A stretch of 64,000 nt of DNA from Flaviflexus equikiangi. Its GTDB lineage: Bacteria; Actinomycetota; Actinomycetes; Actinomycetales; Actinomycetaceae. Numbering within the stretch: position 1 is the stretch's first letter; every line of letters starts with the position of its first letter. The translations under genes were made by a program, and so were the position numbers. The notes beneath the pieces are model-generated. The model ran no database searches and was not told the origin of the DNA. It saw only the letters and a list, made by a program, of their open reading frames with translations. Below, in pieces: positions 18,608 to 27,817 of the stretch. The stretch covers positions 1,674,001-1,738,000 of the forward strand of contig NZ_CP059676.1 of NCBI RefSeq assembly GCF_014069875.1, written 5' to 3'.

Positions 18608-18973
18608 TTATGCCCTGGGACGTCGGTTAAACCGTTCGGCCCTCCTGTAGCCAGACGCCTTGCTCCACCCGGGTTTCAACTCGCTGCTCTCCTGCTCTGG
18701 TTTGGCCGGACGTAGCATGAGGGTCAGTCCATCAAGGTCGATGGGTTGCCAGTGATGATCTTTGACCTTGAAGCCAAGACCCTGTTCTGACTTGTTGTTC
18801 CAGATCATGATGGCACGCCCCGTGCCGGAGGCCTCCTCGACTCGGGACCACAGGTGTTCTCGGATGCGTGCGCTGACTTTGCCGACGAAGACTCCTGCCG
18901 ATATTTCGTATAGCCATTTTGTTAGGTCTCCGCGTAAGCCGGTTGGACATGCGGAGAGGACGAGTACGATCAT
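18608..18973 (-). CDS. cas2: CRISPR-associated endonuclease Cas2 (type I-E)
   Basis: A 121-residue I-E Cas2, which forms the central dimer of the Cas1-Cas2 spacer integrase. It starts MIVLVLSACPTGLRGDLTKWLYEI with the ferredoxin-like fold and continues GVFVGKVSARIREHLWSRV and AIMIWNNKSEQGLGFKV, all typical of the CasB/ygbF-type Cas2. The C-terminal ~25 residues are basic and unlike the core, and they lie over the presumed leader promoter. ATG at 18973 follows GGAAAG, seven bases after the cas1 stop. Confidence 0.95.
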   Translation of the reverse strand: MIVLVLSACPTGLRGDLTKWLYEISAGVFVGKVSARIREHLWSRVEEASGTGRAIMIWNNKSEQGLGFKVKDHHWQPIDLDGLTLMLRPAKPEQESSELKPGWSKASGYRRAERFNRRPRA

Positions 18974-18979
18974 TCTTTC

Positions 18980-19915
18980 CTATCCGTAATTCTGTCCACT
19001 AGAGAGCCTGTTATCAGATCTTCCTGACCAGATCGACAGCGCTTCGTCGTACATGATCAGTGGCTCTTCTTTCGCGGTGGCCCCGTCTAGGAACAGGTCG
19101 CGCAGTATCTTGACAGCCCGCTCCATGACGCCTTCCGCCATAAGCCTGTCTCGCAGCAGCCGTCGAACGTCGTTGACTGGATCGACAGACCCGGAAGCAA
19201 CCACATCGAAAGCAGCAGGTATAGTCGTCTCCGCCTTGAATAGATCGGCTACGTCATAGACGAAGCTCAAGTCATGCCCGACATGCACAAATCCTAATCC
19301 TGGTGCCATTCCCAGAGAGTGGATAACGGCCGCAATAACCCCGTAGAGACAAGAGTTAGCGCTCGATAGTGCCTGGTTGACCGGATCGGAGTCGGCGATG
19401 TCTCCCGCCTTATAGTCGCGCCGCACCCAATCAACACTGGTTCTTTGCGACTCTGCGGCGTATATTTTCCGGACACGTGCCCCTTCCCGGCCCCGAAGCT
19501 GCTGCATCGTGAGGTGGGATACATCCTCGTCCGGAAATCTCATTTCGTACATTTCGCGCGCAATTCGCAATCGGGCCTTCTGGCTTGAGAATGCTCGCGC
19601 TTGGGCTTCGAGCAGGCGCGTACTGCGGGCGAGGGGTCGGCCCGCCGCATAGCAGCGAACAGACCCCTCCCCCACCCAAATCACACTGGCACCAGCTGCG
19701 CCGATTACACTCATCGCAGCATGGGTGATCCGAGTTCCGGGACCCAGCAAGAGTGCGCCGATCATTGCCATCGGTATGTGGACGGTGCCCCGATCGTCGG
19801 TAGCGGTCAACGCATTCGAGTCCCGGTGGACTATGCATCGTTCCAAATACACGAAGGTCAACCGATCAGACGCCTTCGCGACATCCTGTGATCCAGGTGG
19901 AATAGCCCCGCTCAT
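18980..19915 (-). CDS. cas1: CRISPR-associated integrase Cas1 (type I-E)
   Basis: A 311-residue spacer integrase. Catalytic metal ligands are in place: E144 in RGREGARVRK, H211 in GLGFVHVGHD and the aspartates of SFVYDVADLFK (D221 and D224). The ANSCLYGVIAAVIHSLGMAPGLGF helix is also conserved. ATG at 19915 follows AGGAAG, with one base between it and the cas6e stop. All active-site residues are intact, so acquisition should work. Confidence 0.97.
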   Translation of the reverse strand: MSGAIPPGSQDVAKASDRLTFVYLERCIVHRDSNALTATDDRGTVHIPMAMIGALLLGPGTRITHAAMSVIGAAGASVIWVGEGSVRCYAAGRPLARSTRLLEAQARAFSSQKARLRIAREMYEMRFPDEDVSHLTMQQLRGREGARVRKIYAAESQRTSVDWVRRDYKAGDIADSDPVNQALSSANSCLYGVIAAVIHSLGMAPGLGFVHVGHDLSFVYDVADLFKAETTIPAAFDVVASGSVDPVNDVRRLLRDRLMAEGVMERAVKILRDLFLDGATAKEEPLIMYDEALSIWSGRSDNRLSSGQNYG

Positions 19916-19916
19916 T

Positions 19917-20582
19917 TCACTTCCTGGAAAGCGTCATGAGCCCACATCCATATGCCTTGCCTCGTCCCAGGCCTTCGATGAGCGAGAGCCTCAGGAGATC
20001 TGCATCGACGACTTCCAGATCGCCGACAATCGTGACATGGCGTTGCGTGACCCGTGTCGTCCTGTCTGACGCTCCTTTGGAGAATGCTCGGTCTGCTCGC
20101 TTGACTACCTTGGCCAGAGGGGAATCTTCGCCCTCAGCAGTCGCGAGCACCTTGAAGCCCCAACGGTCCTGTCGCGCATAGAACCAGTCTAGCTGTTGTG
20201 CCTCTGTCACGTGGGGAACGAGTTTTCCACGACCCCCTTGGACCCGTAAGCGCTTGACGGGATTGACGGTGACTCTGAACTGGTACTCTTGACCGTTCTC
20301 AATGCGGTCGAGGAACTTACCGTACGCGAGGCTCTCACTCGGCGATGTGTCCCAACCTGCAGCCTCGACAATGTGTGCCATGTCCGGCTTCCGAGGCGAT
20401 ACGACATACAGCGTCGCACCGGATCCCGTTTCGTCCACGCGCCATAGGACACGTTCCTTCGCTGGGGTGCCATCAACCGGGGGAAACGATGACTCGACTG
20501 CTGCGTGCATTGCCCGAGGATTCGCGAGCAGCTTCCTTGCTTCGCGACGGCGGGAGTTGATCTGAAGCCTACTGAAATACAT
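19917..20582 (-). CDS. cas6e: Cas6e crRNA endoribonuclease (CasE/Cse3)
   Basis: A 221-residue Cas6e, which cuts pre-crRNA at the base of the repeat hairpin and stays bound to it in Cascade. It begins MYFSRLQINSRRREARKLL, has an early conserved histidine (AMHAAVESSFP), and ends with the glycine-rich loop GLGRGKAYGCGLMTLSRK of RAMP proteins. Its ATG overlaps the cas5e stop. Confidence 0.96.
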   Translation of the reverse strand: MYFSRLQINSRRREARKLLANPRAMHAAVESSFPPVDGTPAKERVLWRVDETGSGATLYVVSPRKPDMAHIVEAAGWDTSPSESLAYGKFLDRIENGQEYQFRVTVNPVKRLRVQGGRGKLVPHVTEAQQLDWFYARQDRWGFKVLATAEGEDSPLAKVVKRADRAFSKGASDRTTRVTQRHVTIVGDLEVVDADLLRLSLIEGLGRGKAYGCGLMTLSRK

Positions 20583-21286
20583 CAGCTCTCCTTAACCAGA
20601 GTAAAGAACGGATCGTCAATCTCCACACCATCGGGATTGTCGACTCGTACAGGTTCACATCGAACGACCTTTCGGGAATCGTAGTTTCGATCCGAAGGAC
20701 TGAACGAACGAGGCACGTCGCGGACGATCTCTCCCTCCTCGCCCGGTCTCGCATCTCGAGAGAGCGGCAGGTACAGATACTTCTGCGCTTCCTTCCGATA
20801 CCACTCGGTCGCTAGCCAGGGCGCGATGTCGAAATCTCGTAGAACGGTCTCGACATCGTTCTCGTCATATACTCCCCCGACGAAGTCCACCGGCACGGGG
20901 CAAGCACGCCTGCCCAGATATAGTGGAAAGCGGGGGGCCACGACCGCCTCCGCAAGAGTCTCGATGAGGCCGCTCTCTCCCGATATCGCGATGGAGAAAG
21001 CAGCATCGGAGAGATAGTGCCGCCACGATAGGGTCGAGTGTTTGTCCCCACGTGCTTTTGCCGTGTGGTAGTCGACGAGCAGACGCCCTGGTTGGTCGGT
21101 TCGAGTTCCGATGGTGAGCGCTACCAGGTCCGTTACATCTTCTTCGCGAGATCGGCCTAAGGCCGCCGCGAGAAGGCCGACAATGCCTGACTTGCTTGGC
21201 TCTCGACCAGATTCCCGTGTGGAATAGCGTGAGTTCACCGCCCAGGACTGCATCGGTCCAGAGGCTCGGAGGATGAGGGTGCTCAT
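20582..21286 (-). CDS. cas5e: Cascade subunit Cas5e (CasD)
   Basis: A 234-residue Cas5e, which caps the 5' handle of the crRNA. Typical features are the N-terminus STLILRASGPMQSWAVNSRYSTRESGREPSKSGIVGLLAAALG, the YHTAKARGDKHSTLSWRHYLSDAAF region and a late LYLGRRACPVP. ATG at 21286 overlaps the cas7e stop as ATGA with GGGAGAGG upstream. Confidence 0.96.
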   Translation of the reverse strand: MSTLILRASGPMQSWAVNSRYSTRESGREPSKSGIVGLLAAALGRSREEDVTDLVALTIGTRTDQPGRLLVDYHTAKARGDKHSTLSWRHYLSDAAFSIAISGESGLIETLAEAVVAPRFPLYLGRRACPVPVDFVGGVYDENDVETVLRDFDIAPWLATEWYRKEAQKYLYLPLSRDARPGEEGEIVRDVPRSFSPSDRNYDSRKVVRCEPVRVDNPDGVEIDDPFFTLVKES

Positions 21287-22425
21287 TCCTCTCCCTCAAC
21301 CTTGTCACTCGGGATTACCGCTTCGACGACATCGCGCAGATTGTCGATAAGTTCACCGGCGCTGACCGATGAACCCAAGGCTTCCGCCTCAGATCGGAGG
21401 CTCGGAACAGCCGCTACCCACGAGTGGAGAGGGACGAGACCATAGGTGTCCTCCACGGCATTCGCCTCTGACGCAAGGGCGCGCGTGGCAAGCAGTCGCC
21501 TGTCCTGATCAGAATTCGCCTCGACAGGCTTTTCGAAGGCATTCACGTAACTCACCGGGCGGCGGTCGCGAACAGCCACTGCGACGACCTCGGGAAGTGT
21601 GTGCGACGCAAAGGTGTTCTGCTTCCCGGAAGGCAGCGCCTCGACGAACGTTGTCGCGAAGGCTTGGACCGCTCGAACGACAGCCTCTCGGGAACCAAGA
21701 TTTGTCATGAGTTGGTCAACATTGATGGTCGCGTAGCGGTACATCGTGGATGACATCATCTCGATCGTTCCGATCATCCCTGCACCCGTTTCCTCATCTG
21801 CTCGGCTCATGTCGTCGACCGCCGTGTAGTAGTCGAAGTCCGGCAGGGCAGCATGTACGCCGAGGGCATGGGCAACCTGCGCAGATGCGTCAACATTGAG
21901 CGCCGCATCATCAGCCACCATGCGACCGAAGAGAGAAACGTCGATCGCATGCTCCGTATCGAGGACCTCCTGAACATCCTTCTTGGAAAGGGCAGATACA
22001 TCGTCAGTATGCACGAGGAGTTCTGCAAGCCGGTCGACCTGGTGGGCACCTAAGAAGACGAGATACCCTGCTGTGAGAGGCTTCGGCTCTTCTCCCTTCT
22101 TGACCTTTGGGGCAGTGACTTTGAAGCCTGCCTTCGTCATCGCCTGCGCGGCCTTCTCAAGTGCGACGTCGCTGTCCACATCTGGATCGATTTCTGCCAT
22201 ACGGCGGGCCACGAGTTCGACGATGCGTTTCGTTCTGACTCCAAGCTCGGAATCGTCGAGGTGCTGGGAAAACGCCTTCCGCTGGGCGGCCTTGAGTGCT
22301 TGGGATGAGATCCTTTGCCGCTGAACGCCACCGAAGAAAGCGGTCTTCGGGGCGCCGTCTTCTCCCCGGTTCACGTTGCTGGGTGCAAGCGTGTGGAGTG
22401 CATGGAAATCGATAAATGTAGTCAT
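21283..22425 (-). CDS. cas7e: Cascade backbone subunit Cas7e (CasC/Cse4)
   Basis: A 380-residue Cas7e, present in six copies along the crRNA in I-E Cascade, where its thumb produces the kink every sixth base. The start TTFIDFHALHTLAPSNVNRGEDGAPKTAFFGGVQRQRISSQALKAA contains the hallmark NRGEDG and QRQRISSQ motifs. Later motifs GSREAVVRAVQAFATTF and PSGKQNTFASHTLP are also standard. The gene is separated from cas11 by 38 bp, the largest gap in the operon. Confidence 0.97.
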   Translation of the reverse strand: MTTFIDFHALHTLAPSNVNRGEDGAPKTAFFGGVQRQRISSQALKAAQRKAFSQHLDDSELGVRTKRIVELVARRMAEIDPDVDSDVALEKAAQAMTKAGFKVTAPKVKKGEEPKPLTAGYLVFLGAHQVDRLAELLVHTDDVSALSKKDVQEVLDTEHAIDVSLFGRMVADDAALNVDASAQVAHALGVHAALPDFDYYTAVDDMSRADEETGAGMIGTIEMMSSTMYRYATINVDQLMTNLGSREAVVRAVQAFATTFVEALPSGKQNTFASHTLPEVVAVAVRDRRPVSYVNAFEKPVEANSDQDRRLLATRALASEANAVEDTYGLVPLHSWVAAVPSLRSEAEALGSSVSAGELIDNLRDVVEAVIPSDKVEGEE

Positions 22426-22463
22426 GGTTTTACTCGTCTTTCAAAATAGTGGTTGGATTGGCT

Positions 22464-23081
22464 TCAGTTTGTGGTTGGGGCTGACGGTTCTGCCGGTGCC
22501 CAGGAGAATGCTCGATAGAAGTCTCTTCCCCAGGCGCGAAGCAGGCTTGGACGATATTGGGCGAATTGAAGGCGATAGATATCGCTCGCCAGTCGGCCAT
22601 AATCCAGGCCGATAGCGTTCGTACTGGTACTGTCTGTCGCCATGAGACCGACAAGGGCTCGGAGATAGTGCCTGCGGGTGGGGAAGTTCGTCGCCGAAAG
22701 AAGAGCATCGTACGAACGCTTCGTCGAAGCGGTTCTGCCTCTCATGAGCGTTCCGGCAGCAGAACCGAAGCTGATACCCGGTATGTGCACTGGCCTGGTG
22801 TTGCCGCGCTGGTGAATTGCATACAGCGTGAGTGCGAGATGGCCGGCCCACTCTCCTGCGGTCGGCTCGTCTCTCTGCCCGATGAATCTTTCAGGAAGCG
22901 CTTCCAGAACCAGTTGCCACACCTCAGGGTTCTCACCGGGTTCCTCATCGACGGCGCGGCGCAACACGGCCAATGTGCGGCGCGCAGAAGGATTCTCGGC
23001 CTCCAGAAACTGTCTCTGAAGTATCGATACGGTTCTCCCGATGCCTTCCTGAAGGCTCTCGGCTTTTGTCTCCTCGTTCAC
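22464..23081 (-). CDS. cse2: Cascade small subunit Cas11 (CasB/Cse2)
   Basis: A 205-residue Cse2 that bridges Cas8e and Cas7e and holds the non-target strand. It is mostly helical with motifs SARRTLAVLRRAV, LTLYAIHQRG, GTLMRGRTASTKRSYDALLSATNF and LPRALVGLM-like HYLRALVGLMATD. I chose GTG at 23081 because it overlaps the cas8e stop (GTGA) and follows AAGGAG; the open frame runs further upstream inside cas8e. Position in the operon is the standard one. Confidence 0.93.
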   Translation of the reverse strand: MNEETKAESLQEGIGRTVSILQRQFLEAENPSARRTLAVLRRAVDEEPGENPEVWQLVLEALPERFIGQRDEPTAGEWAGHLALTLYAIHQRGNTRPVHIPGISFGSAAGTLMRGRTASTKRSYDALLSATNFPTRRHYLRALVGLMATDSTSTNAIGLDYGRLASDIYRLQFAQYRPSLLRAWGRDFYRAFSWAPAEPSAPTTN

Positions 23082-24772
23082 GATTCTGCTCCTTGAATTT
23101 TCGTGGTTGACGATGTCGCCATGGCAGGGCTGGCGTCTCCCGTGCGTTTCGGCACCCCGGTCACTTCGTTGAGTTTCCGCATGATCCATGCCTCGTACCT
23201 CGCTGACGAGTGAAGCACGCTGTTACCGTTCTCATTTGTCTCCATCCAGCCGACTGCCGCATTTGGCCCAGCTGATTCGACTGCCGACGCGATATGTTTG
23301 ACCGTCACCCGGCGCATAATCGTGCGCCACCTCTTAGAAGCTTCCTCCGCGCCGAGCTCAGGAGTGAGGGCCGAAACCCATTGGATGAACTCATTTTCGA
23401 GTGCATTCAACCAGGCGTGAATCGGGCCCTCGGGTTCGTCCTCTGGTGAGGCTCCGCCACAAATCAACAGCTGCTTGAGGAACCATTTCATGCTGCCTCT
23501 GAAGGACATGACACGTTCGACGGCCTGAACAGCGACGCTCCTCATCTCACCGCCGTCGCGCGTCAACAGTGACATACTGACAGGGATCTCGTCGAAGATC
23601 TCCTCGGTCAGGATTGCGTCTTGAGTACCGTAGACAGCGCCAATGAGCCGTAAACCGACTGTGTTGCTCTGAAACTCCCGGAGAAACTCCTCAGTCGCGT
23701 CATTCTCCATACTGTCGAGGATTGGAGCTTTGCGTCCTTGTTCGATGGGGCCACTGCTCTCCTGGAAGATTCCTTGGATGCCTCGCCAGACTGTCAGTTC
23801 GGCATCATGTTTGCGGGGGAAATGGACCTCAATACCGTTCTTTGACTGAGCTTTGGAATATCGATAGCCGGTGCCGGGATCGAGGAACATGTTAGAGACC
23901 TGGATCTTGTCCCCATTGGAGATGACGACCTTGGAGACCGTCTCCAATTCCTCGTCAACAACCAGGCGAACACGCCGCTGCTGCCAGGTCAGGAGGTCGA
24001 CTAGACCGTTGGGTATCAGCGCCTCAAGGCTGCGCGGTGCAGATGTGTCCGGAGTTCTCTCCCATGGAGCAAGATCGCGCTCGCGTTCCTCCGTTCCCAC
24101 AATGAGATCGACCATTGGAACATTCAGCAGGACAGTCTCTTTCAGTGTCTTGCCTGCAATTTGGACTGCACCGATCGCACCGGCCCATCCCGTTCCAATC
24201 CCATAGCCCTTGCCGTTCTTTACTCGAGGGTCTCCCACAGCTCCAGACTTGATACCGGAATGGTCGTAGGCGTGGAGGCGGATGAGCCAGCGTGCAGCGA
24301 CGGCGGGATCGAGCTGGTTGCTCGTCTCCTGAGTCGACGTCGAGAACAGGCGCGGCCCGACGTCGGGCACGAGCAACGACGCATCCCGGAACTCATCCTT
24401 GCTCGTTCGAAGGTCCGCAACTTGATAGAACGGAGTTGCGGGATGAAAGAGATCGAATCGGTCCTCGTAGCGCTCCAAGTAACGTCGGGTGACATCTGCG
24501 ACATCGACCGTCTTGCAGTAAAGCCATCGCTCCGGGAGGTCGAATGTCACGTCCAGATCGTCCTCCTCTCGAATGGCCCTGATGAATATCGCCTGGATCA
24601 TCCGGAAGACAGCGAAGTTCTGAGTCTGGGACTCTCCGTCGAGATCCAAATAGTCGTCGAAGTTATCGAACAGCTGGTAGAGGCCTACGCTTTCGCTTTC
24701 GCCATCCGTTCGTCGCACCTTGATCCATTGCTCGGTCAAAAGGTCGAAACTAGCTCGTTGTTGCGTCATCAT
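23078..24772 (-). CDS. cas8e: Cascade large subunit Cas8e (CasA/Cse1)
   Basis: A 564-residue Cse1, the PAM-recognising subunit that recruits Cas3. The N-terminus SFDLLTEQWIKVRRTDGE is the usual CasA start, followed by LFHPATPFYQVADL, HAYDHSGIKSGAVGDPRVKNGKGYGIGTGWAGAIG and WERTPDTSAP. A C-terminal four-helix bundle follows. The ATG at 24772 lies over the cas3 stop (ATGATG). The length is slightly above that of the E. coli protein. Confidence 0.96.
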   Translation of the reverse strand: MMTQQRASFDLLTEQWIKVRRTDGESESVGLYQLFDNFDDYLDLDGESQTQNFAVFRMIQAIFIRAIREEDDLDVTFDLPERWLYCKTVDVADVTRRYLERYEDRFDLFHPATPFYQVADLRTSKDEFRDASLLVPDVGPRLFSTSTQETSNQLDPAVAARWLIRLHAYDHSGIKSGAVGDPRVKNGKGYGIGTGWAGAIGAVQIAGKTLKETVLLNVPMVDLIVGTEERERDLAPWERTPDTSAPRSLEALIPNGLVDLLTWQQRRVRLVVDEELETVSKVVISNGDKIQVSNMFLDPGTGYRYSKAQSKNGIEVHFPRKHDAELTVWRGIQGIFQESSGPIEQGRKAPILDSMENDATEEFLREFQSNTVGLRLIGAVYGTQDAILTEEIFDEIPVSMSLLTRDGGEMRSVAVQAVERVMSFRGSMKWFLKQLLICGGASPEDEPEGPIHAWLNALENEFIQWVSALTPELGAEEASKRWRTIMRRVTVKHIASAVESAGPNAAVGWMETNENGNSVLHSSARYEAWIMRKLNEVTGVPKRTGDASPAMATSSTTKIQGAES

Positions 24773-27426
24773 TCCCAGACTCCATCGTCAAGATCGTCAT
24801 AATATGAATCCTCTATCCCTTCCTCGTTGTCCGCAGGAACCTCAGTCCCCTGCATCTCACCTATTTGTCGTAGACCGACTTCGTTGTCGTAACGCACGTA
24901 TTTACCCAAGAGTTCACCCTCGAGATGGCGGTTTAACCGCAAGAGTAGCTGGCCCTTCAGACGAAAATCTGACTGCCATGCAGCCACACCGTTGCGTTCA
25001 AGTTCGTCGATCGCCCGATCGATTGAGGGGCCCGGCGGCACGAGCCATCGGGGCAGCCGAATAACGCTGGATGCCAGCACCTCAGCGATTCCGCGCGGAG
25101 GGACGGCTGACTCCCCAAGGACGATGTCATCGGGGATGAGCCACGGCAGAGGTGACAGGTAGCCGTCACGTTCCATCACCAGCAGCACCTCGATACCAGG
25201 CTCGATATCACGGACATGTGCAGATGCGCTGGTTTCACTCCTCGACGCATCCGTCTCGAGCATGACAGCGAGGGCGCCGCTAAGGCTTCCGAGACTGGAG
25301 GATGGCGGCTTGATTTGGAACTGTTCTGCCTTCTGCCGCGAATTGAGGACCTCGACAGTCTCTTTCGCTAATGCCGCGTCGTAACGATCGTGCCAAGAAA
25401 GCGGCACATCGAGGGCATCGGAGTATGTGCGTTCAACCAGCGAATCCAGATCGTGCATGAGACAGATCTCGTGCCCCACGAATGGCTGAAGCACAGCTAG
25501 TGAGCCGAGCAGAACTCGTTCTCGGTAGATGGCGACTGACCCTGCTTCGAACTCTGGAACATCATCCTCCCATTCGATTCCACGTATGTAGAGAGTGGGG
25601 TTCGCGAACGCACTCGGCCGGTCGGACAGTGGGCGCTGGTGCCGGTGGAGACGGCCCGCCCTCTGTATCAAAGCATCCGTGGGCGCCATGTCCGAGATGA
25701 GGACATCGAAGTCGATATCGAGAGATTGCTCGATGATTTGGGTTCCGACGACTATTCGTTTCTCCGGCCGGCCGGTTCCTCGGTGGGCTCCCGGCCCCAA
25801 AAGTTTGACGAGGCGGAGCTCCCGTTCGGCTCGGTCCGCGGCAGTGAACTGGGAATGAAGGAGCTCAACGTCGTCGCCAAATCTAGACTCAAGGCGCTCG
25901 TAGAGTTCTTGAGCTCGACGAACCGTGTTACAGACGATCCCGACGACTCCCCCGTCGGACTGCCAACGTCCATCACCGTCAATAATGGTCTCGACGTCGT
26001 CGGGAGCGAACTGGAGGGCAACTTTTCTGTGGCCTCCGCGTTGCACTATTCCTCGCTGCCTTGAGCCGTTGTGATCAGCAATCGTCAGCCGCGGGTACGG
26101 GACTTCGCCGTCGACGTTCTGAGCGGCCCGCGCAGCCTGTTTTCTTGCAGCCTTTTTGGCCAGGATCTTGGCCTGGAGGGCATCCACTCCACCCGCTTTG
26201 GAGGATCCCGGTACGAGATGGAGTCCGAGACCACTCTTGTAAGCGGCGACCAGCTTCTCTCTCGAACCGGATGCTAGTGTCGCTGACAGGACGATGACGC
26301 TTACGCCTTGAGCTGCCAGCCATGACAGAGTTCTTTCGAGGTAACTCGACGTGTAGACATCGTATGAATGAGCTTCATCGATGATAACGACCTTTCCCGA
26401 GAGCCCAAGATGGCGCAGCGTAACGTAACGTGTCGCCAGCGCTGCCATAAGGATCTGATCGACCGTCGTCACCGCAAACTCCGCAAGAAGACCTTTCTTG
26501 CCAGAGAACCACTGATGCGCAATGACGGAGGAATCACCGGAATCGACCGACCGTGTCTTCCGTATTAAGCGCTCGTATTCAGGGTTCAAGCGTGATCGTG
26601 AATGGCCCAAGAAGAGCGAGTGATTCTGCGTATCTCCTTCGATGACGGATGAGGCCCACCGTTCAAGCCTCGTGTACATCGCATCTGTGGTCGCCATCGT
26701 CGGCAGCGCAAAGGCGACTCCGCCGGCTCCCGTCCTCGCCGCGATCATTTCAGCAGCGAGGAGCGCAGCTTCCGTTTTTCCTTGTCCCATTTCCTCTTCG
26801 ATGATCAGAAGAGTGGGGCCGGAGACGCTCGCGGCAGCATGGACTGCAGAGTCCTGAACGGGCCGAAGGTTGGTGCGCTCGGACCAGCCGAATCTTTTCC
26901 TGAAAGGCGGCACATCGGAAGTCTCTGCATGCCAGGTTCTCGTCATTCCCAATCGCGCCAAGGCTTCACTTGCCCTTGATGAGCCCGACACGTGTCGCCC
27001 CGAGGATGTCAGTCCGAAGAACTCCTGGTTTGAAGAGAGCCAGTCCGCCATTGTGACAAGCCCTGCCAGCATGAATTGATCAGAAACGGGTACACCGCCC
27101 TGCGCTAGAACTCGATCGAGGACAGCATGAGCTCCAGTCCTCTCCGTAATATCGCCGATGATTTCGACCCATGCGTCGCGCCACGAGTCAGAGTGCTGGC
27201 GCAGCCATTGCTGTGATGGTGCGTTCTCATCCCTGTCGGAGCCCCGCAGCCTGCTCGGCTTACCATGGTGACATCCTGCAATCCCGCTCACGGAAGCGAT
27301 GGTTGGCCAACCTGATTCCGGAAACTCGTCACGTAACCAGTTCCCCAGAATGAGGTCCGAGTAGACGGAATGCGGTTCCCTGCGAAGCGGATCTAGAAAA
27401 GCACCTTCCATGCCGAACGTTTGCAC
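24769..27426 (-). CDS. cas3: Cas3 helicase-nuclease, C-terminal fragment (HD remainder plus helicase)
   Basis: An 885-residue frame carrying the second half of the HD nuclease and the whole SF2 helicase of Cas3, which degrades DNA after Cascade recruitment. The HD metal-ligand pair H53-H54 (GCHHGKPSR) and an ADW-type motif (TMADWLSS) belong to the nuclease. The helicase shows EEEMGQGKTEA (Walker A, near residue 216), VVIIDEAHSYD, VLSATLA, VVGTQIIEQSLDIDFDVL and QRAGRLHRH. The N-terminal HD residues lie in another frame (27393-27752). The GTG at 27426 has no clear ribosome binding site, so either a frameshift mutation, a sequence error, or recoding joins the two parts. Confidence 0.92.
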   Translation of the reverse strand: MQTFGMEGAFLDPLRREPHSVYSDLILGNWLRDEFPESGWPTIASVSGIAGCHHGKPSRLRGSDRDENAPSQQWLRQHSDSWRDAWVEIIGDITERTGAHAVLDRVLAQGGVPVSDQFMLAGLVTMADWLSSNQEFFGLTSSGRHVSGSSRASEALARLGMTRTWHAETSDVPPFRKRFGWSERTNLRPVQDSAVHAAASVSGPTLLIIEEEMGQGKTEAALLAAEMIAARTGAGGVAFALPTMATTDAMYTRLERWASSVIEGDTQNHSLFLGHSRSRLNPEYERLIRKTRSVDSGDSSVIAHQWFSGKKGLLAEFAVTTVDQILMAALATRYVTLRHLGLSGKVVIIDEAHSYDVYTSSYLERTLSWLAAQGVSVIVLSATLASGSREKLVAAYKSGLGLHLVPGSSKAGGVDALQAKILAKKAARKQAARAAQNVDGEVPYPRLTIADHNGSRQRGIVQRGGHRKVALQFAPDDVETIIDGDGRWQSDGGVVGIVCNTVRRAQELYERLESRFGDDVELLHSQFTAADRAERELRLVKLLGPGAHRGTGRPEKRIVVGTQIIEQSLDIDFDVLISDMAPTDALIQRAGRLHRHQRPLSDRPSAFANPTLYIRGIEWEDDVPEFEAGSVAIYRERVLLGSLAVLQPFVGHEICLMHDLDSLVERTYSDALDVPLSWHDRYDAALAKETVEVLNSRQKAEQFQIKPPSSSLGSLSGALAVMLETDASRSETSASAHVRDIEPGIEVLLVMERDGYLSPLPWLIPDDIVLGESAVPPRGIAEVLASSVIRLPRWLVPPGPSIDRAIDELERNGVAAWQSDFRLKGQLLLRLNRHLEGELLGKYVRYDNEVGLRQIGEMQGTEVPADNEEGIEDSYYDDLDDGVWE

Positions 27427-27752
27427 CCACTTTCAGGCTGGAGATGTTCGACGTCTGGACGCCGAAGCAGCTGTTGGGAGAAATGCAGCTCCGCTTTTCC
27501 TATGTCGTGCGTACCGGCGAGCCAGGCGACGAGCGCCACTGCCGATTCTTCGTCGCCGGCCAACTGGATAAGCCGCTTCTGCAGGGAAGGCGCCACCCAT
27601 GACGAGGCCAACAGTTCGCCAACGTCGGCAGTGTCGCGCAAGTGCTGCCTTAACGACAGCCAGACGTCGAGACCGTCACTGTCTACATCATCTCGTGTGA
27701 ATCTGTCAGGCGTCTTTGCCCAGAAGACCCACGATTCCGAATCTGAAGCCAC
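27393..27752 (-). CDS. cas3: Cas3 N-terminal fragment (HD motif), out of frame with the helicase part
   Basis: A 119-residue frame with the first HD motif of Cas3: WLAGTHDIGKAELHF, with H82, D83 and K86. The real start is GTG at 27752, directly after an excellent GGAGGT. The frame closes at 27393, 34 bases inside the helicase frame. To continue, translation must step back one base between the TGA of the second frame and this TAG. Since the metal ligands are divided between the two frames, neither product alone has a full HD active site. It is the first gene of the cas operon. Confidence 0.88.
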   Translation of the reverse strand: MASDSESWVFWAKTPDRFTRDDVDSDGLDVWLSLRQHLRDTADVGELLASSWVAPSLQKRLIQLAGDEESAVALVAWLAGTHDIGKAELHFSQQLLRRPDVEHLQPESGCKRSAWKVLF

Positions 27753-27817
27753 CTCTTACCTCCATTGGCATCTCAGGTGTGACTAGGTCTCCAGGATACA
27801 CAATGACGGCTCTGCAA

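Noticed and set aside
11139-18715. Many long plus-strand frames with recurring [18 protein letters not shown] and AHPRRRGEH segments
   Set aside because: They are translations of the CRISPR repeat in three frames, open only because repeat and most spacers lack stops in that sense. The crRNA sense is the other strand.
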